Shown here piece after piece: positions 1 through 8,752 of a stretch of 64,000 nucleotides of DNA (positions are counted from its first letter, which is position 1; every line of letters begins with the position of its first letter). Below the pieces are notes generated by a model. That model searched no databases and was not told where the DNA came from. It worked only from the letters and a program-made list of their open reading frames with translations. Both the position numbers and the translations under genes were made by a program. Origin of the DNA: Camelimonas lactis (GTDB lineage: Bacteria > Pseudomonadota > Alphaproteobacteria > Rhizobiales > Beijerinckiaceae); NCBI RefSeq assembly GCF_004342915.1, contig NZ_SLWL01000001.1:248001-312000 (forward strand), read 5' to 3'.

Positions 1-664
1 GCACGTCGTCGAAGAACAGCTCGGAGGTATCGGCGGCGTGCTGGCCGATCTTGTCGAGGTTGCGGCCGCGACGGAAGCCCTGGACCTTGTCGACCTCGAC
101 CATGATCAGCGAGATGCCCTTGGCGCCCAGCGTCGGATCAGTCTTGGCGACGACACAGATCAGGTTGGCGGTCTGGCCATTGGTGATGAAGGTTTTCTGG
201 CCGTTGATGACGTATTCGTCGCCCTCGCGGCGGGCGGTGGTCTTGACGCCCTGCAGGTCGGAGCCCGTGCCCGGCTCGGTCATGGCGATAGCGCCGACCA
301 GTTCGCCCGAGGCCATGCCCGGCAGCCAGCGATGGCGCTGTTCCTCGTTGCCGTAACCATAAACATAATGGGCGAGGATGCCGGAGTGCACCGAGTTGCC
401 CCAGCCGCCGACGCCGGCCTTCACCTGCTCTTCAACCAGCACCTTCTCGTGCAGGAAGTTGCCGCCGGCTCCGCCGTACTCCTCCGGGATCGAGGCGCAG
501 AGCAGGCCATACTCGCCCGCCTTGTTCCAGATCTCGCGATCGACGATGCCCTGGTCTTCCCAGCGCTCCACATGCGGGACGCACTCGCGCTCGAAAAAGC
601 GGCGGGCGGTCTCGCGGAACATCGCGACGTCTTCAGGCTCGTTGGCGAGGGCAAACTGGCTCAT
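1..664 (-). CDS. acyl-CoA dehydrogenase, N-terminal part (runs off the window)
   Basis: The reading frame begins at an ATG (complement of 662-664), MSQFALANEPEDVAMFRETA, and stays open to the window edge, so about 221 N-terminal residues are present and the C-terminus is missing. It shows the ACAD N-terminal helical domain (PEEYGGAGG), the FAD-contacting segment AIAMTEPGTGSDLQGVKTTA and the middle-domain FITNGQ motif. ACADs oxidise acyl-CoA to enoyl-CoA and pass electrons to electron-transfer flavoprotein. It is clearly a paralogue of the dehydrogenase at 27894-29042, with matching TEPGxGSDLQGV and RRGRNLDKIG segments. The catalytic base and substrate range cannot be judged without the missing half. 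A good promoter lies about 95 bases upstream. Confidence 0.93.
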   Translation of the reverse strand, partial: MSQFALANEPEDVAMFRETARRFFERECVPHVERWEDQGIVDREIWNKAGEYGLLCASIPEEYGGAGGNFLHEKVLVEEQVKAGVGGWGNSVHSGILAHYVYGYGNEEQRHRWLPGMASGELVGAIAMTEPGTGSDLQGVKTTARREGDEYVINGQKTFITNGQTANLICVVAKTDPTLGAKGISLIMVEVDKVQGFRRGRNLDKIGQHAADTSELFFDDV

Positions 665-757
665 GGCGGCTTTTTCCTGTCTGGCGTTTCCAGCGCTGCG
701 TCGTGACGGACGGAGCGCCCCGGCGCGCCCGTGGCGGGCCGGGTCTGGTCTGGAGGT

Positions 758-786
758 TCTATATCTATCTAACACTTGCTTGACAA
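758..786 (-). promoter_or_regulatory. sigma70-like promoter for the acyl-CoA dehydrogenase at 1-664
   Basis: On the minus strand TTGTCA (786-781) and TATAGA (763-758) are separated by exactly 17 bases. This matches 5/6 and 4/6 of the sigma70 consensus and would give a leader of about 85 nt before the ATG at 664. It is a pattern match only. The rest of 665-906 shows nothing else. Confidence 0.45.
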
Positions 787-906
787 TCGCGCCGGCGGTC
801 CCGGAACAGCGACGTTTGCGCCAGGGCGCCCGGCAACGCCCGGCCTGGCGGCCACAAGCAAGGCCCGGCCCGCGGCCCCGGCGCCGCGTCAGCGCGCCGC
901 CTGGCC

Positions 907-1692
907 TCACGCCTCAAGCTGGCGCGCGCCGATGGCGATGGTCGCCACGCCATGGGTGCGGTTGCGGATGGTGAACACCGCCGTGCCCGGCTCCAGGCCG
1001 CGCCGCACCTCGGACAGATCGAAGCCGCCGGCGAGGCGGGCGTGCAGGCCGGCGATGTCGGCGGCGCGCCAGGAGACGCCCCACAGCTCATCGTCCTGCT
1101 CCGCCTTTGCCGGGTCCTCGCGGCTTGCGACCTCGATCTTCATGTCGCCGCAGCGGAACAGGGTGACGCGCGCGCCCATCTGCGGGAACGTGCGGTCGAA
1201 GCGCAGGCTCAGACCCATCCGCGCGCCCCAGAAGGCCATGGCGCGGGTGGGATTGGCCGAACGCAGCACCAGATGGTCGACGCCGACGACGGCGCCCGCG
1301 CCGGTAAGCCCGGTTTCAGCCTCACGACGCGTGTCGCGGGCCGGAACCGGCTCCAGCGTCACTGGCGCGCCGTGGCTGGCGGCGCTGTCGAGGCGCAGGC
1401 GCGGCCCGTCCGGCCCGCTCTCCCGGGTCCAGGCCACGCCGCGATTGTCCAGCAGCCTGGCGGCGCGCTCCAGGTCGTCCACGCCAAACGCCATGCCGCA
1501 AAGTCCTTCTCCGCCAGAATGCGGGAGGATGGCGCCGGCGGCCTGCAACAACACGTCGGTGTTGGCGAGGCGGAACCTGGCGCTGTCAGCGGCGCGCGCG
1601 TGCGGCGCCACGCCGAACAGGTCGGCGTACGCGGCGCAGGCCCCGGGCAGATCGGTCACGGCGATATCGATGCGATTGAGCTGCTTGATCAT
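907..1692 (-). CDS. two-domain VOC (glyoxalase/dioxygenase-like) protein
   Basis: This 261-residue protein has two vicinal-oxygen-chelate modules: residues about 4-125 start with IDIAVTDLPGACAAYADLFG, and residues about 140-258 start with VDHLVLRSANPTRAMAFW. The second carries a His at the usual first metal-ligand position (VDHLV); the first has Ile-Ala there, so it has probably lost metal binding. The family includes glyoxalase I, methylmalonyl-CoA epimerase and extradiol dioxygenases, and the substrate cannot be read from sequence. The ATG is preceded by GAGGAAG at good spacing. It is divergent from the acyl-CoA synthetase at 1845, with about 150 bases between them, which suggests shared regulation and a role near acyl-CoA or aromatic metabolism. 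Confidence 0.85.
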   Translation of the reverse strand: MIKQLNRIDIAVTDLPGACAAYADLFGVAPHARAADSARFRLANTDVLLQAAGAILPHSGGEGLCGMAFGVDDLERAARLLDNRGVAWTRESGPDGPRLRLDSAASHGAPVTLEPVPARDTRREAETGLTGAGAVVGVDHLVLRSANPTRAMAFWGARMGLSLRFDRTFPQMGARVTLFRCGDMKIEVASREDPAKAEQDDELWGVSWRAADIAGLHARLAGGFDLSEVRRGLEPGTAVFTIRNRTHGVATIAIGARQLEA

Positions 1693-1844
1693 GACGCTTC
1701 CTCTTTGTCTGGTAACGTCGTTGCTTCCGCGCCGGAGGACAAGCCGGGCGCGCGGGCAAAATTCACATTGCCCCAGGCGCGCCGCCGGGCGAAAAAGGCC
1801 TCAACAGCATCAACGATGAAACAATCTCTTCCGGGAAGAAACGC

Positions 1845-3404
1845 ATGAGCTACCTGAACGCGCAGCCCACCATCGGCGCCCAGATCCTGCGCGCGCTGGG
1901 GCGGTATCCCGACCGCACCGCCTTTGTCACCGACGCGGGCGCCATCTCCTACGCCCATGTCATCGACATGCTGGGACGGATGCAGGCGGTGCTGGCCGGG
2001 CTGGGGCTGCCGCGCGGCGCCGGCGTCGCGGCGCTCACCTCCAACCGCTGGGAAACTTGGTGCCTCACCCAGGCGGCGCAGGCGTCCGCCCTGTGCACCA
2101 CGCCGCTGCATCCGCTCGGTTCGCTGGAGGACCATCTGGACCAGCTGGCCGACGCGGAGATCCAGGTGCTGGTGGTGGACGCGGAAACCTACGCGGCGCG
2201 CGGCGCCGATCTGGCGCAGAAGGCCAGCGGCGTGCGCCATGTGCTGACCATCGGCAAGGCTGACTACGGCGTTGACCTGATGGCCGCCGCCGCGGCGACC
2301 GGCGCGACCACGCCGCGCGATCTGGCCCGCCCGGACGACGCCTGCGTCATCGGCTACACCGGTGGCACCACCGGCAAGTCCAAGGGCGTCTGGCGCGACC
2401 ACCGCAGCGCCGCCGCCATCAGCCCGGCCATCCTCGCCGATTTCGAACTGCCGGATACGCCCCATTACCTGGCGGTCGCGCCCATCAGCCACGTGGCCGG
2501 CACCAAGGTGATGCCGACGCTGATGCGCGGCGGCTCGGTGACGCTGATGAAGAGCTTTGACCCGGAGCGGGTGCTACAGACCATCGAACGCCAGCGCATC
2601 AACTTCACCCTGCTGGTGCCGACGATGATCTATGTGCTACTCGATCATCCGGCGCTGGCCAAAACCGATCTGTCGTCGCTGGAGCTGCTGCTTTACGGCG
2701 CCTCGCCCATGTCGCCGACCCGGCTGGTGGAGGGGCTGGAGCGCATCGGTCCAGTGTTCTCGCAGCTCTACGGCCAGTCCGAGTGCTACCCGGTGTCGGT
2801 GCTGCGCAAGGCCGATCACGACCCGGCGCGGTCGGAACTGTTCGCCTCCTGCGGCTTCCCGCTCTCCAACTGCGACGTGGCGCTGCTCAACGAGGACGGC
2901 GAGCGCGTGGCCCCGGGCGAGGCGGGCGAAATCTGCGTGCGCGCGCCGCAGGTGATGGGCCGTTACTGGAAGCGTCCGGAGCAGACGGAAGAGGTGTTCC
3001 GTCACGGCTGGCTGCACACGGGCGACGTGGCCCGGGCTGACGAGCGCGGCTATCTGTACATCGTCGACCGCATGAAGGACATGATTGTCACCGGCGGCTT
3101 CAACGTTTATCCGCGCGAGGTGGAGGACGCCCTCACCAGCCATCCCGCCGTCGCCATGGCGGCGGTGATTGGCGTGCCGGACGCCAAGTGGGGCGAGGCG
3201 GTGAAGGCGCTGGTGGTGCGCAAGGCCGGCGGCGATGTGAGTGACGAAGAACTGATCGCCCTCGTGAAACAGAAGAAAGGCTCGACCCAGGCGCCCAAGT
3301 CGGTGGAGTTCATCGACGCGTTGCCGGTGACCCCCGTGGGCAAGGTCGACAAGAAAGTGCTGCGCGCCCGCTACTGGGCCGGCCAGCAGCGCATGGTGGG
3401 ATAA
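1845..3404 (+). CDS. acyl-CoA synthetase (AMP-forming, class I adenylate-forming enzyme)
   Basis: The 519-residue protein has the full ANL-superfamily motif set: the P-loop-like GYTGGTTGKSKGV near residue 170, the YGQSE aromatic/ATP motif near 309, LHTGDVA near 390, the hinge VDRMKDMIVTGGFNVYPREV, and the C-terminal PVGKVDKK with the adenylation lysine. It would activate a carboxylic acid to its CoA thioester through an acyl-adenylate. The start follows a GGGAAG sequence. Only 4 bases separate it from the nitronate-monooxygenase-like gene downstream, so the two are co-transcribed. Substrate chain length and type are unknown; fatty or aryl acids are both possible. Confidence 0.93.
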   Translation: MSYLNAQPTIGAQILRALGRYPDRTAFVTDAGAISYAHVIDMLGRMQAVLAGLGLPRGAGVAALTSNRWETWCLTQAAQASALCTTPLHPLGSLEDHLDQLADAEIQVLVVDAETYAARGADLAQKASGVRHVLTIGKADYGVDLMAAAAATGATTPRDLARPDDACVIGYTGGTTGKSKGVWRDHRSAAAISPAILADFELPDTPHYLAVAPISHVAGTKVMPTLMRGGSVTLMKSFDPERVLQTIERQRINFTLLVPTMIYVLLDHPALAKTDLSSLELLLYGASPMSPTRLVEGLERIGPVFSQLYGQSECYPVSVLRKADHDPARSELFASCGFPLSNCDVALLNEDGERVAPGEAGEICVRAPQVMGRYWKRPEQTEEVFRHGWLHTGDVARADERGYLYIVDRMKDMIVTGGFNVYPREVEDALTSHPAVAMAAVIGVPDAKWGEAVKALVVRKAGGDVSDEELIALVKQKKGSTQAPKSVEFIDALPVTPVGKVDKKVLRARYWAGQQRMVG

Positions 3405-3408
3405 CGGA

Positions 3409-4371
3409 ATGCTCGACAGCAAGATTCGTGGCCGGCTGCGTCTGCCGGTCATCGCAGCGCCGATGCTGCGCGTTTCGGGGCCGGACCTGGTGGTCGCCGC
3501 CTGCCGCAGCGGCGTGGTGGGCTCATTCCCCACCGCCAACGCCCGCACGGTGGAGGAGCTGGACCAGTGGCTCCAGGACATCGCCGCGCGCTCTGCCGCG
3601 GGCGGGGCTGCTTACGCGCCCTGGTGCCCCAACCTCATTATCCGCCAGCCGCGCATGCAGGACGATCTGGCCTGCCTGGTGCGCAACCGCGTGGAAATGG
3701 TCATCACCAGCGTTGGTTCGCCAGCGGCTGTGGTGAAGCCGCTGCACGACATCGGCGCGCTGGTGCTGGCTGACGTGGCGACGGTGAAGCATGCGGAGAA
3801 GGCGCTGGAGGCGGGGGCCGATGGCCTGGTGCTGCTGACCGCCGGCGCCGGCGGCCAGACCGGCTGGATGAACGGTTTCGCCTTCGTGCGGGCGGTGCGG
3901 GCCATGTTCGACGGACCGGTCGTGCTGGCCGGCGGCGTCACCGACGGCGCCTCGCTGCTGGCGGCGGAGGCGCTGGGCTGCGACCTTGCCTATATGGGCA
4001 CCCGCTTCATCGCCACGCATGAAAGCATGGCGGCGGACGCCTACAAGCAGATGCTGGTGTCGTCCTCCATGGACGACGTGGTGCTGACGAAGGCTTTCAC
4101 CGGCCTGCAGACCAACATGCTGCGCCCGTCCATCGTGGCCGCCGGGCTCGATCCGGAACGGCTCGACGAACAGGTCAGCGCCCAGACAGCGAAACAGATG
4201 TTTGGCGGCGGCTCGCAGGCGCCCGGCCCGAAGCGCTGGGTGGACATCCGCAGCGCCGGTCATTCGGTTTCCGGCGTCAGCCGGGTGGAGCCGGTTGCGG
4301 CGCTGGTGGACGAAATCGCCGCGCAATACGCTGCGGCGAAGGCAAGGATGCTGGCGGCGCTGGCCTCCTGA
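3409..4371 (+). CDS. nitronate monooxygenase-like FMN flavoprotein
   Basis: This 320-residue TIM-barrel protein belongs to the NMO/2-nitropropane dioxygenase family: PVIAAPMLRVSGPDLV at the N-terminus, LLTAGAGGQTGW near residue 146, LAGGVTDG near 172 and MGTRFIATHES near 198, which together bind FMN phosphate. In characterised nitronate monooxygenases the central motif is GTEAGGHxG with a catalytic His; here the equivalent residue is Gln (GAGGQTG). It may therefore not oxidise nitronates, and an enoyl-reductase or other flavin role tied to the upstream acyl-CoA synthetase is as likely. It ends the two-gene unit before a bidirectional terminator. Confidence 0.85.
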   Translation: MLDSKIRGRLRLPVIAAPMLRVSGPDLVVAACRSGVVGSFPTANARTVEELDQWLQDIAARSAAGGAAYAPWCPNLIIRQPRMQDDLACLVRNRVEMVITSVGSPAAVVKPLHDIGALVLADVATVKHAEKALEAGADGLVLLTAGAGGQTGWMNGFAFVRAVRAMFDGPVVLAGGVTDGASLLAAEALGCDLAYMGTRFIATHESMAADAYKQMLVSSSMDDVVLTKAFTGLQTNMLRPSIVAAGLDPERLDEQVSAQTAKQMFGGGSQAPGPKRWVDIRSAGHSVSGVSRVEPVAALVDEIAAQYAAAKARMLAALAS

Positions 4372-4372
4372 G

Positions 4373-4430
4373 CCAGGTGTCTTGGGCAAGATTTCCTGAC
4401 CAGGGTGTCCTGACCAAGGTGTTCTGGGCA
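4373..4430. repeat. short degenerate tandem repeat (about 14-bp units)
   Basis: Directly after the stop codon at 4371 come related units CCAGGTGTCTTGGG, CCAGGGTGTCCTGA (4400-4413) and CCAAGGTGTTCTGG (4414-4427). They lie between the stop codon and the terminator, so they are transcribed but untranslated. No function is evident. Confidence 0.55.
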
Positions 4431-4444
4431 GGCCTGAAAAACAG

Positions 4445-4472
4445 AACGCCAGCCCGACGGGCTGGCGTTTTT
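4445..4472. terminator. bidirectional intrinsic terminator
   Basis: An 11-bp perfect stem (4445-4455 with 4459-4469) around a 3-nt loop is followed by a T run on the plus strand. A run of A bases on the left (4437-4441) gives the minus strand a U tract a few bases after the stem. It sits between the convergent genes ending at 4371 and 4515 and would stop both. Confidence 0.85.
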
Positions 4473-4514
4473 GTTCTCCGTTCCGCGGCCGCGCCAGGCG
4501 CGCCCCGGTATCCT

Positions 4515-5288
4515 TCACTTCTCCACGAACGCCTTCTCGACCACGAACTGGCCGGCCTCGCCGTGGTTGCCCTCCACGAAGCCTGCCTCCAGCAGCATCG
4601 TCTTCAGGTCGGCGAGCATGTGCGGGCTGCCGCAGATCATGGCGCGGTCTTCCTCCGCCGAGAGCGGGGCGAGGCCAAGGTCGTCGTACAGCTTGCCGCT
4701 CTGCATCAGCTCGGTGAGTCGGCCGGTGTTGCGGAAGGCTTCGCGGGTCACCGTGGGGTAGTACAGCAGCTTCTCGCGGGCGTCCTCGCCGAGGAATTCA
4801 TCCTCCAGCACGGATTGCACCAGCTTTTCGCCGTAGGCCAGCTCGGAAACGAAGCGGCAGCCGTGGGTGAGAATCACCCTGTCGTAGCGGCCGTAAATCT
4901 CCGGATCGCGAATCAGGCCGGCGAACGGCGCGAGGCCGGTGCCGGTGCTGAGCAGGTACAGGTTGCGGCCGTTTTCCAGATTGTCGAGCACGAGCGTGCC
5001 AGTCGGCTTGCGGCCGACGATGATCTCGTCGCCTTCCTTCAGGTGCTGGAGGCGCGAGGTGAGCGGGCCATCCTGAACCTTGATGGAATAGAATTCGAGC
5101 TCCGGGTCATAATTGGCGCTGGCGATGGAATAGGCGCGCAGCAGCGGCTTTCCGTTCACCGGCAGGCCGATCATGATGAATTCGCCATTGCGGAAGCGCA
5201 GGCCGTCGTTCCGGGTGGTGCGGAAGCTGAACAGCGTGTCGTTCCAGTGGCGAACGGCAAGGACTTTTTCCGTATAGAAATTGCTCAT
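4515..5288 (-). CDS. fpr: ferredoxin--NADP(+) reductase
   Basis: The 257-residue length and motifs fit the bacterial FPR family: RAYSIAS (FAD isoalloxazine binding, near residue 51), LSTGTGLAPF (NADP pyrophosphate binding, near 109), CGSPHML (nicotinamide pocket, near 219) and the C-terminal tail FVVEKAFVEK, typical of alphaproteobacterial FPRs. It moves electrons between NADPH and ferredoxin or flavodoxin in the cytoplasm and often serves oxidative-stress defence and Fe-S repair. It is monocistronic, flanked by a terminator and a roughly 200-base upstream region. The start ATG has only a weak ribosome binding site. Confidence 0.95.
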   Translation of the reverse strand: MSNFYTEKVLAVRHWNDTLFSFRTTRNDGLRFRNGEFIMIGLPVNGKPLLRAYSIASANYDPELEFYSIKVQDGPLTSRLQHLKEGDEIIVGRKPTGTLVLDNLENGRNLYLLSTGTGLAPFAGLIRDPEIYGRYDRVILTHGCRFVSELAYGEKLVQSVLEDEFLGEDAREKLLYYPTVTREAFRNTGRLTELMQSGKLYDDLGLAPLSAEEDRAMICGSPHMLADLKTMLLEAGFVEGNHGEAGQFVVEKAFVEK

Positions 5289-5394
5289 CTTTCATCCACG
5301 AACTGGCGGACACGGGCCGCGTCGCCACGCCCGGAACGTCCAGGCCCATGGCGGAGCAGGAGGGGTAACACAGGCAAGCCGCGCTGCTCAATAA

Positions 5395-5416
5395 TTTCCC
5401 GATCACGTGTGGGAAA
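5395..5416. promoter_or_regulatory. possible operator upstream of fpr
   Basis: TTTCCC (5395-5400) and GGGAAA (5411-5416) form an inverted repeat around a 10-base centre that includes the palindrome CACGTG (5404-5409). It lies about 105 bases upstream of the fpr start. No factor can be named. Confidence 0.25.
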
Positions 5417-5492
5417 AGATTTTAAATTGGCGCATGGGCTGTGAAATAGAACGAATCCATTCTGCTTCAGGGCAGGGCGGCGAAAATTTTTT

Positions 5493-7658
5493 CTACCCTG
5501 CTTTGCCGGCCGGGGGAAACTCCGGCCCTGGAAACTCCGGCCCTGGAAATTCCGGTCTTGGAAATTCCTGCCTGGGAACCTCCGGCCTGGCGGGAGCCGC
5601 CGGTCCCGACGCCGCTGGCGCGTTTTTCACTTCTGTCAGCCGGTCAAGGCGCCCCAGCTCGGCGGCGACGCCGGCAACCAGCGCCGCGACCCCGGGATCG
5701 GTCGATGTCAGCCGGGCGGCGTCGGCCGGGCTGACCTGGCCGTCGATGGCGTCGGCAAGGCGCGCGACCGTGCGCGCGTCGCCATCGGCCAGCGGCGCCG
5801 GCTCCCGGGTGGACCAGATGGTGATGCCGTCGCAGATCCGCTCGGCGCAGGCGACCAGCGGCAGCCACGCCGCCGCTTCGCGGCCGGCCGGCGGCGGCTC
5901 GGCCATGGAGCGCTGGAGCTGGACCCGCAGGTTGGAAAGCGCCCCGTAGGCAGCCCGGCGCCGGCGGGCCACAACCGCCTGCTGGCGGCCCTGCGCCGAA
6001 ATGGTGGCGCGCAGGCAGTCGGCGATGCCGGCGCGCGCCGCATGGAAGGCGTGCGCCACCTGCCGCTGCTGGCCCCTGCGCCAGGGGAAATAGCCGAAGG
6101 CCAGGACGATGGCGGAGCCAATGAGCGTGTCGACCACCCGCTGGAGGCCATAGTCAATGTTCTTCAGGCCAGGGTGGGCAAGGTCGATGAGAATGAGGAC
6201 CAGCGGCGTCAGCACGACGGTTTGCACCGCGTAAGAACGCTGCTTGGCCCAGGGTAGCGTCGCGGCGAGGACGACCGTCAGCAGCGCCAGCAGCAGACCC
6301 TTGGGAATGAAAATCAGGGCGGCGGCGCCGATCAACACGCCGCCGACGGTGCCGACGCCGCGCAACACCGCGCGGGTGAACACGGAGCCGAAGTCAGGCT
6401 TCATGACAATGCCGACGGTCAGCGGAACCCAGTACCAGTGGCTGGCGTCATTGAACCAGCGTGTGGCGTAGGCGAGGCCAAGGCAAAGCGCCAGGGCGAG
6501 GGCGGACATGACCGTTTCCCGCCCGCAGGCCAGACGGTCGAGGATCACGCTGACGGTGAAGCGCCGCCCGGCCGTGGCGTTGGCGGGCGCGCCGCCAGGG
6601 GCGGCGGCGTTCTGGCCGCCCGCGCCCGCGGCCTGCCACGCGGCCTGCAACGCCGCCACCGCGCCCAAAAGCGGGCCGGCCGGCGCGCCGGAGCCGATGG
6701 CGGGCGGCGACGGCCTCCCGCTTGCCATGGCCGCGGCCAGGTCGGCAAGCTGGCCCGCGGCGGCGTTCAGCGCCTCGGGGCTGTCGCTGGACAATATGAC
6801 GGTGAACAGCTGGTCGACGGCCTGCAGGATCGCGCCATGGGCGGCAGGTTCGCCGGCAGCGCCGCTGGACAGGCCATTGCTGTCGATCAGCGCCTCATAC
6901 GCGGCGCCCAGCCCATCGGTGACAGCGCGCCGCGCCGCCTCGATCTCCGCCTCCGGCGCGGGCGCGGCGCGGGCGCGGGCCAGCCTGGCGGCGGCGTTGA
7001 TCAGATCCGCCAGGATATGGCGCTGGCGCTGGCGACGCGCCAGCAGCGCCTCCACGCCCAGCAGGCAGGCGTAGGCGGCGGCGCCGCCAAGAAACATCAG
7101 GGAGCAGCGCCAGAATGGATCTATGGCCGGAATGCCGATGGCGATGCCGGCGGTGAGCAGGACCTGAAGGGCGCCAGCCGAGAAAGCCTGGCCATAGCTG
7201 CTGACGATCCCGGCCAAAAAACCAACGAGCATCATCGCGACGACAACGGCGGCCCAGGGCAGCGCGCCCAGGTAGCCAGCCAGATAGCCGGCGGCGCCGA
7301 TGGGCGCGGATATCAGAACCTGCCTGAAGATCGTTCTGTAGGGCGCGCGACGCTCGCCAGAGGCAAGCATCAGCGCCCCCATGGCGATCCACATGCAGTC
7401 GCTGGTGGAATCCGTCGCCACGCCGACGATGAAGGGCGCGCCGATGGTGATCGCGGCGCGGATCGACAACCCGACCGGCCAGCGTGCGGGCTGCATGCGC
7501 GCCAGTTCCCGGATCCAGTTCGCCGGCGCCGCGTGGCCGTCCGGGACCGGCGGCATGTCTGTCAGGTTACCCGTCAAAACACTCTCCAACTGCCAGCCGC
7601 AGAAAACCGCCTGCAGCGCCCAACCGTCCGCAGCGTCCGACCAGGCGCAGGCCAGCAC
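5493..7658 (-). CDS. FUSC-family (fusaric acid resistance / aromatic acid efflux-like) membrane protein
   Basis: The protein of up to 721 residues has two clusters of membrane segments separated by a soluble region, the layout of FUSC/AaeB-like exporters. The first cluster (VGLSIRAAITIGAPFIVGVA, then ALPWAAVVVAMMLVGFLAGI) and the second (LALALCLGLAYATRWF, YWVPLTVGIVMKPDFGSVFT) carry the repeated FUSC pattern. It probably exports weak organic or aromatic acids across the inner membrane. The longest start is a GTG; an ATG at 7556 (MPPVPDGHAA) removes a non-hydrophobic leader and may be the true start. The C-terminus ends in a five-fold Pro-Glu-Phe-Pro repeat. No membrane-fusion partner is adjacent. 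Confidence 0.85.
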   Translation of the reverse strand: MLACAWSDAADGWALQAVFCGWQLESVLTGNLTDMPPVPDGHAAPANWIRELARMQPARWPVGLSIRAAITIGAPFIVGVATDSTSDCMWIAMGALMLASGERRAPYRTIFRQVLISAPIGAAGYLAGYLGALPWAAVVVAMMLVGFLAGIVSSYGQAFSAGALQVLLTAGIAIGIPAIDPFWRCSLMFLGGAAAYACLLGVEALLARRQRQRHILADLINAAARLARARAAPAPEAEIEAARRAVTDGLGAAYEALIDSNGLSSGAAGEPAAHGAILQAVDQLFTVILSSDSPEALNAAAGQLADLAAAMASGRPSPPAIGSGAPAGPLLGAVAALQAAWQAAGAGGQNAAAPGGAPANATAGRRFTVSVILDRLACGRETVMSALALALCLGLAYATRWFNDASHWYWVPLTVGIVMKPDFGSVFTRAVLRGVGTVGGVLIGAAALIFIPKGLLLALLTVVLAATLPWAKQRSYAVQTVVLTPLVLILIDLAHPGLKNIDYGLQRVVDTLIGSAIVLAFGYFPWRRGQQRQVAHAFHAARAGIADCLRATISAQGRQQAVVARRRRAAYGALSNLRVQLQRSMAEPPPAGREAAAWLPLVACAERICDGITIWSTREPAPLADGDARTVARLADAIDGQVSPADAARLTSTDPGVAALVAGVAAELGRLDRLTEVKNAPAASGPAAPARPEVPRQEFPRPEFPGPEFPGPEFPPAGKAG
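5515..5589. repeat. five tandem 15-bp repeats inside the FUSC gene
   Basis: Five 15-base units of the form GGAAACTCCGGCCCT run from 5515 to 5589; the first two are identical and the others differ at a few positions. Read on the coding (minus) strand they give the pentapeptides PEVPR, QEFPR, PEFPG, PEFPG, PEFPP close to the C-terminus. Copy number may vary between strains without shifting the frame. Confidence 0.9.
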
Positions 7659-7908
7659 GGCATGCGCGGCCGGAGGAGCAGGGTCCCGACCGGCGCCGGC
7701 TGCATCTGGCCCTGCGCCGGGTCAGGCTACCCTGTTTGGCGCGTGGGATAAAACATGGGCGGCGCATGAGGCGATCGTGTCGCCGGCGCCGTCAGCGCCA
7801 GGCAGAGCCAGGCAGGCGTATTTCACCATGGCGACATCGTGAGTGGGGCGTCGCTTCACCGCTTTGCCAGCCGCCAGACGGCGCCCTGCTTCCGGCGGGG
7901 CCCGCCGG

Positions 7909-8667
7909 TCACACCGCCAGCAGCGCGTCGCGGACGGCGGGATCGGCGTCCAGTTCGGCCATGGTTCCCGAAAAGTGGGTTGCGCCGCCGGCGAGCACGT
8001 GCGCCCGGTCGGCCAGGAGACGGGCGAAATTCAGGTTCTGCTCGGCCACCAGCAGGCTGAGGCCCTCGCGTTTCAGGGTCAGCAGCGCCGCCGCCATGTC
8101 CTCGACGAGGCGCGGGGCGAGCCCCTCCGCCGGTTCGTCGAGCAACACCATGTATGGGTTGCCCATCAGCGTGCGGGCGATGGCCAGCATCTGCTGCTCG
8201 CCGCCGCTCATGGCGCCGCCGGGGCGCCCGCGCATGCGGCCGAGATTGGGAAACAGCTCGAACAGCCGCTCCGGCGTCCATTGCGGCGCGCCGGGCCGGG
8301 GCGGTTGCCGGCCGGCTTCCAGGTTTTCGTCCACGGTCAGGTCGGTGAAGATGCGCCGGTCCTCCGGCACATAGCCCAGACCGCGCCTGGCGATGGCGAA
8401 GGGCGGCATTGGGCCAATGTCCGCGCCGCGAAAGGCCAGCTGGCGGGCGCTGCGCCGGACCAGGCCCATGATGGCGCGCAGGGTCGTGGTCTTGCCGGCG
8501 CCGTTGCGGCCCAGCAGGGCGATGATTTCTCCCGGCCCGACGTCAAGGCTCACGCCATGCAGGATCTGGGCCTGGCCATACCAGGCGTTGAGCCCGTCGA
8601 CGCGCAGCCCATCCGCATCCGGTTCGCTGGCGACCGGCGAACCGGATGGCATTTGTTGTGCGGCCAT
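7909..8667 (-). CDS. livF: branched-chain amino acid-type ABC transporter ATPase (LivF-like)
   Basis: This cytoplasmic ATPase has Walker A GRNGAGKTT, the Q-loop, signature MSGGEQQMLAIAR, Walker B MVLLDEPAEGLAP and the switch-His region replaced by LLVAEQNL, which is the LivF hallmark. Length (252 residues from this start) is normal. I chose the ATG at 8667 because AAGGAAG lies just upstream; an ATG at 8688 (MNIKEAC) is in frame. It is the last gene of the binding protein-permease-LivG-LivF operon. LivF and LivG would form the ATPase dimer that drives uptake of a branched-chain amino acid, amide or other small organic acid. Confidence 0.93.
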   Translation of the reverse strand: MAAQQMPSGSPVASEPDADGLRVDGLNAWYGQAQILHGVSLDVGPGEIIALLGRNGAGKTTTLRAIMGLVRRSARQLAFRGADIGPMPPFAIARRGLGYVPEDRRIFTDLTVDENLEAGRQPPRPGAPQWTPERLFELFPNLGRMRGRPGGAMSGGEQQMLAIARTLMGNPYMVLLDEPAEGLAPRLVEDMAAALLTLKREGLSLLVAEQNLNFARLLADRAHVLAGGATHFSGTMAELDADPAVRDALLAV

Positions 8668-8752
8668 GCATGCTTCCTTGATATTCATCGAAGAGAAGCG
8701 GAGAGGGCTTCCCGGAACACTGGGTCATTACAGTTATATCAAAAAAATACTG

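Noticed and set aside
6438-7751. A 437-codon plus-strand frame opposite the FUSC transporter
   Set aside because: There is no ribosome binding site or domain; it is an artefact of third-position GC bias.
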